Source: Sphingomonas natans
GTDB lineage: Bacteria > Pseudomonadota > Alphaproteobacteria > Sphingomonadales > Sphingomonadaceae
Length of the DNA stretch: 64,000 bases
Direction: 5' to 3'
Assembly: GCF_030546695.1 (NCBI RefSeq)
Contig: NZ_JAUOTP010000001.1
Location: 1 to 64,000, forward strand
A model generated the notes under the pieces. That model was not told the origin of the DNA, did no database searches, and saw nothing but the letters and a program-made list of their open reading frames with translations. How positions within the stretch are numbered: position 1 is the first letter of the stretch; each line of letters opens with the position of its first letter. Positions 62,807 to 64,000 of the stretch are shown here, in pieces. The position numbers and the translations under genes are program-made.

Positions 62807-64000
62807 GGTGATAAGCGGGGGCTTCGGTACTGGCACCACGAAGCGCTGGTCGGTCGCGCTCGTCATCGCCGCCGCGATCGCGATCTCCTATCTCGATCGC
62901 CAGACATTGCCGTGGGCAATCAAGAACATCCAGGCCGATATTCCGATCAGCAATCAGGTGAAGGCTGCGCTCGATAGCGCGTTCCTGCTCACCTACGGGC
63001 TCATGTATCTCGGCGGCGGCTGGCTGCTCGATCGCGTCGGCACGCGGCGCGGCTTCCTCATCGTGATGACCTTCTGGTCGCTGGCCTGCGCCAGCCATGG
63101 CCTCGCCGGGGGCGTGATCGCGCTCGCCGCGAGCCGGCTGCTGCTCGGCATGGGCGAGGGCGGAGGCTTTCCCGCCGCGACGCGCGCCGTCGCCGAATGG
63201 TTTCCGCCAAGCGATCGCGCCACCGCGATCGGCATCATCAATGCCGGCACGGCGGTGGGCGCGGTCGTCGCCCCGCCTATGATCGCCGCGATCCTGCTGC
63301 ATGGCGACTGGCTCGGGCTGGCAAGCTGGCGCTGGGTCTTCTTCGTCACCGGCGGGCTAGGGCTGGCTTGGGCGCTCTGGTGGGGGCTCACCTATTTCAC
63401 GCCCGCCACCACGCACGCCGAGGCGGCCGAGACGCCCGACGCAGATCCGATCGGCATCGGCCAGTTGCTCGCGCATCGCGAGGTGCTGGGCGTGATGGGC
63501 GCCAAATTCCTCAGCGACGCGGCCTGGTATTTCTATCTGTTCTGGTTGCCCAAATATCTGTTCGAGGCGCGCGCCTTCGATCTTAAGCAGGCCGCCACGA
63601 TCGGCTGGATTCCCTATGCCGCCTCGGGCGTCGGGAGCCTGTGCGGCGGCTATCTCTCCAGCCGCCTGCTGCGCGCGGGCCTGTCGGTCAACGCCGCGCG
63701 CAAGACCGCGCTCGGGATCAGCGCGGCCTGCATGCCTTTCGTCATGCTCGTGCCGCACGTCCCCTCGATCGGGCTCGTCATCTTCCTGTTCAGCCTCGCC
63801 TTCTTCGGGCAGCAGAGCTGGTCCACCCTGGTGATGACGCTGCCCACCGATCTCGTGCCCCATCGCGCGCTCGGCAAGCTCGCCGGGCTCGTCGGCATGG
63901 GCGGCGCGTTCGGCGGCGTCGTCATGGGGCAAACCGCCGGCTGGATGCTCGATCACGGCTTCAGCTACGGCCCCGTCCTCGCCATCGCCGCCTCGCTCCA
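62796..64000 (+). CDS. MFS transporter (hexuronate/ExuT-like), 3'-truncated
   Basis: Major facilitator of the anion:cation symporter group; about 401 residues are present before the window ends. Helix 1 reads ISYLDRQTLPWAIKNIQ, the helix 2-3 loop is GGGWLLDRVGTRRGF, and helix 4 has LLLGMGEGGGFPAATRAVAEWFP, the ExuT/GudP signature. The in-frame ATG at 62796 lies within the preceding repeat; GTG at 62805 or 62808 are alternatives. It probably imports a sugar or sugar acid released by the GH39 enzyme upstream. Confidence 0.9.
   Translation, partial: MSGVVISGGFGTGTTKRWSVALVIAAAIAISYLDRQTLPWAIKNIQADIPISNQVKAALDSAFLLTYGLMYLGGGWLLDRVGTRRGFLIVMTFWSLACASHGLAGGVIALAASRLLLGMGEGGGFPAATRAVAEWFPPSDRATAIGIINAGTAVGAVVAPPMIAAILLHGDWLGLASWRWVFFVTGGLGLAWALWWGLTYFTPATTHAEAAETPDADPIGIGQLLAHREVLGVMGAKFLSDAAWYFYLFWLPKYLFEARAFDLKQAATIGWIPYAASGVGSLCGGYLSSRLLRAGLSVNAARKTALGISAACMPFVMLVPHVPSIGLVIFLFSLAFFGQQSWSTLVMTLPTDLVPHRALGKLAGLVGMGGAFGGVVMGQTAGWMLDHGFSYGPVLAIAASL

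Overview
The window is GC-rich, densely packed chromosomal DNA from an alphaproteobacterium, most likely a sphingomonad (Sphingomonadales). This rests on protein resemblance and gene order: aroA-cmk-rpsA-ihfB, lon followed by an HU gene, phaR facing a PhaC-like gene, and a GGP-rich TonB-dependent receptor. It also carries the palindromic repeats common in that group. There is no rRNA operon, CRISPR array, transposase, integrase or plasmid gene. Both ends cut genes, and the first ~100 bases look foreign to the rest.

Layout. 1-5.7 kb: 3'-truncated TonB receptor, lon, HU, tRNA-Val. 5.8-8.7 kb: polyhydroxyalkanoate (PHA) block, with thiolase and a PhaC-like hydrolase opposite the regulator phaR. 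8.7-13.4 kb: four overlapping genes on the minus strand (GT2 glycosyltransferase, methyltransferase, two polytopic glycosyltransferases), probably making a lipid-linked or surface glycan. 13.5-19 kb: 3-hydroxyacyl-CoA dehydrogenase, radA, a LapA-like protein, pyrF, tRNA-His, a leucine-type amino acid dehydrogenase and an EamA transporter. 19.1-24.2 kb: complete cytochrome c maturation run ccmC-D-E-F-G-H-I with overlapping junctions; palindromic repeats lie inside ccmF and at the 5' end of ccmH. 24.3-28.8 kb: Crp/Fnr regulator, then a Pho box and pstSCAB. 28.8-32.9 kb: a secreted unknown, DedA protein, GH27 glycosidase, PHA-associated small protein and PQQ-type sugar dehydrogenase.

33-40.8 kb: phoH and ybeY-corC are present, but a vapBC toxin-antitoxin pair, a zinc alcohol dehydrogenase and a catalase-like protein lie between phoH and ybeY, and vapC overlaps ybeY. 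A guanylate/adenylate cyclase next door is split by an in-frame TAA. Then msrB. 40.8-46.2 kb: ABC-2 exporter, queG, VOC protein, lipoprotein, adenosine kinase. 46.4-51 kb: amino acid permease, HIT protein, hisE, purQ, purS, aminotransferase. 51.2-54.1 kb: DUF885 metallopeptidase, DUF4112 protein, small CxxC protein, tRNA-Leu. 54.2-59.4 kb: ihfB, rpsA, cmk, a small membrane protein, aroA, an FYDLN-type protein, tRNA-Ala. 59.5-64 kb: alkB, then a GntR/FadR-type regulator divergent from a GH39 glycosidase and a truncated MFS transporter, which looks like a regulated sugar-use locus with two matching operator sites.

Most of the window is ordinary housekeeping sequence. The observations that stand out are the palindromic repeats, including two in cytochrome c maturation genes and one nested pair; the toxin-antitoxin pair joined to ybeY; the interrupted cyclase; and the GntR operator pair. 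I did not find a clearly new defence or mobile system.
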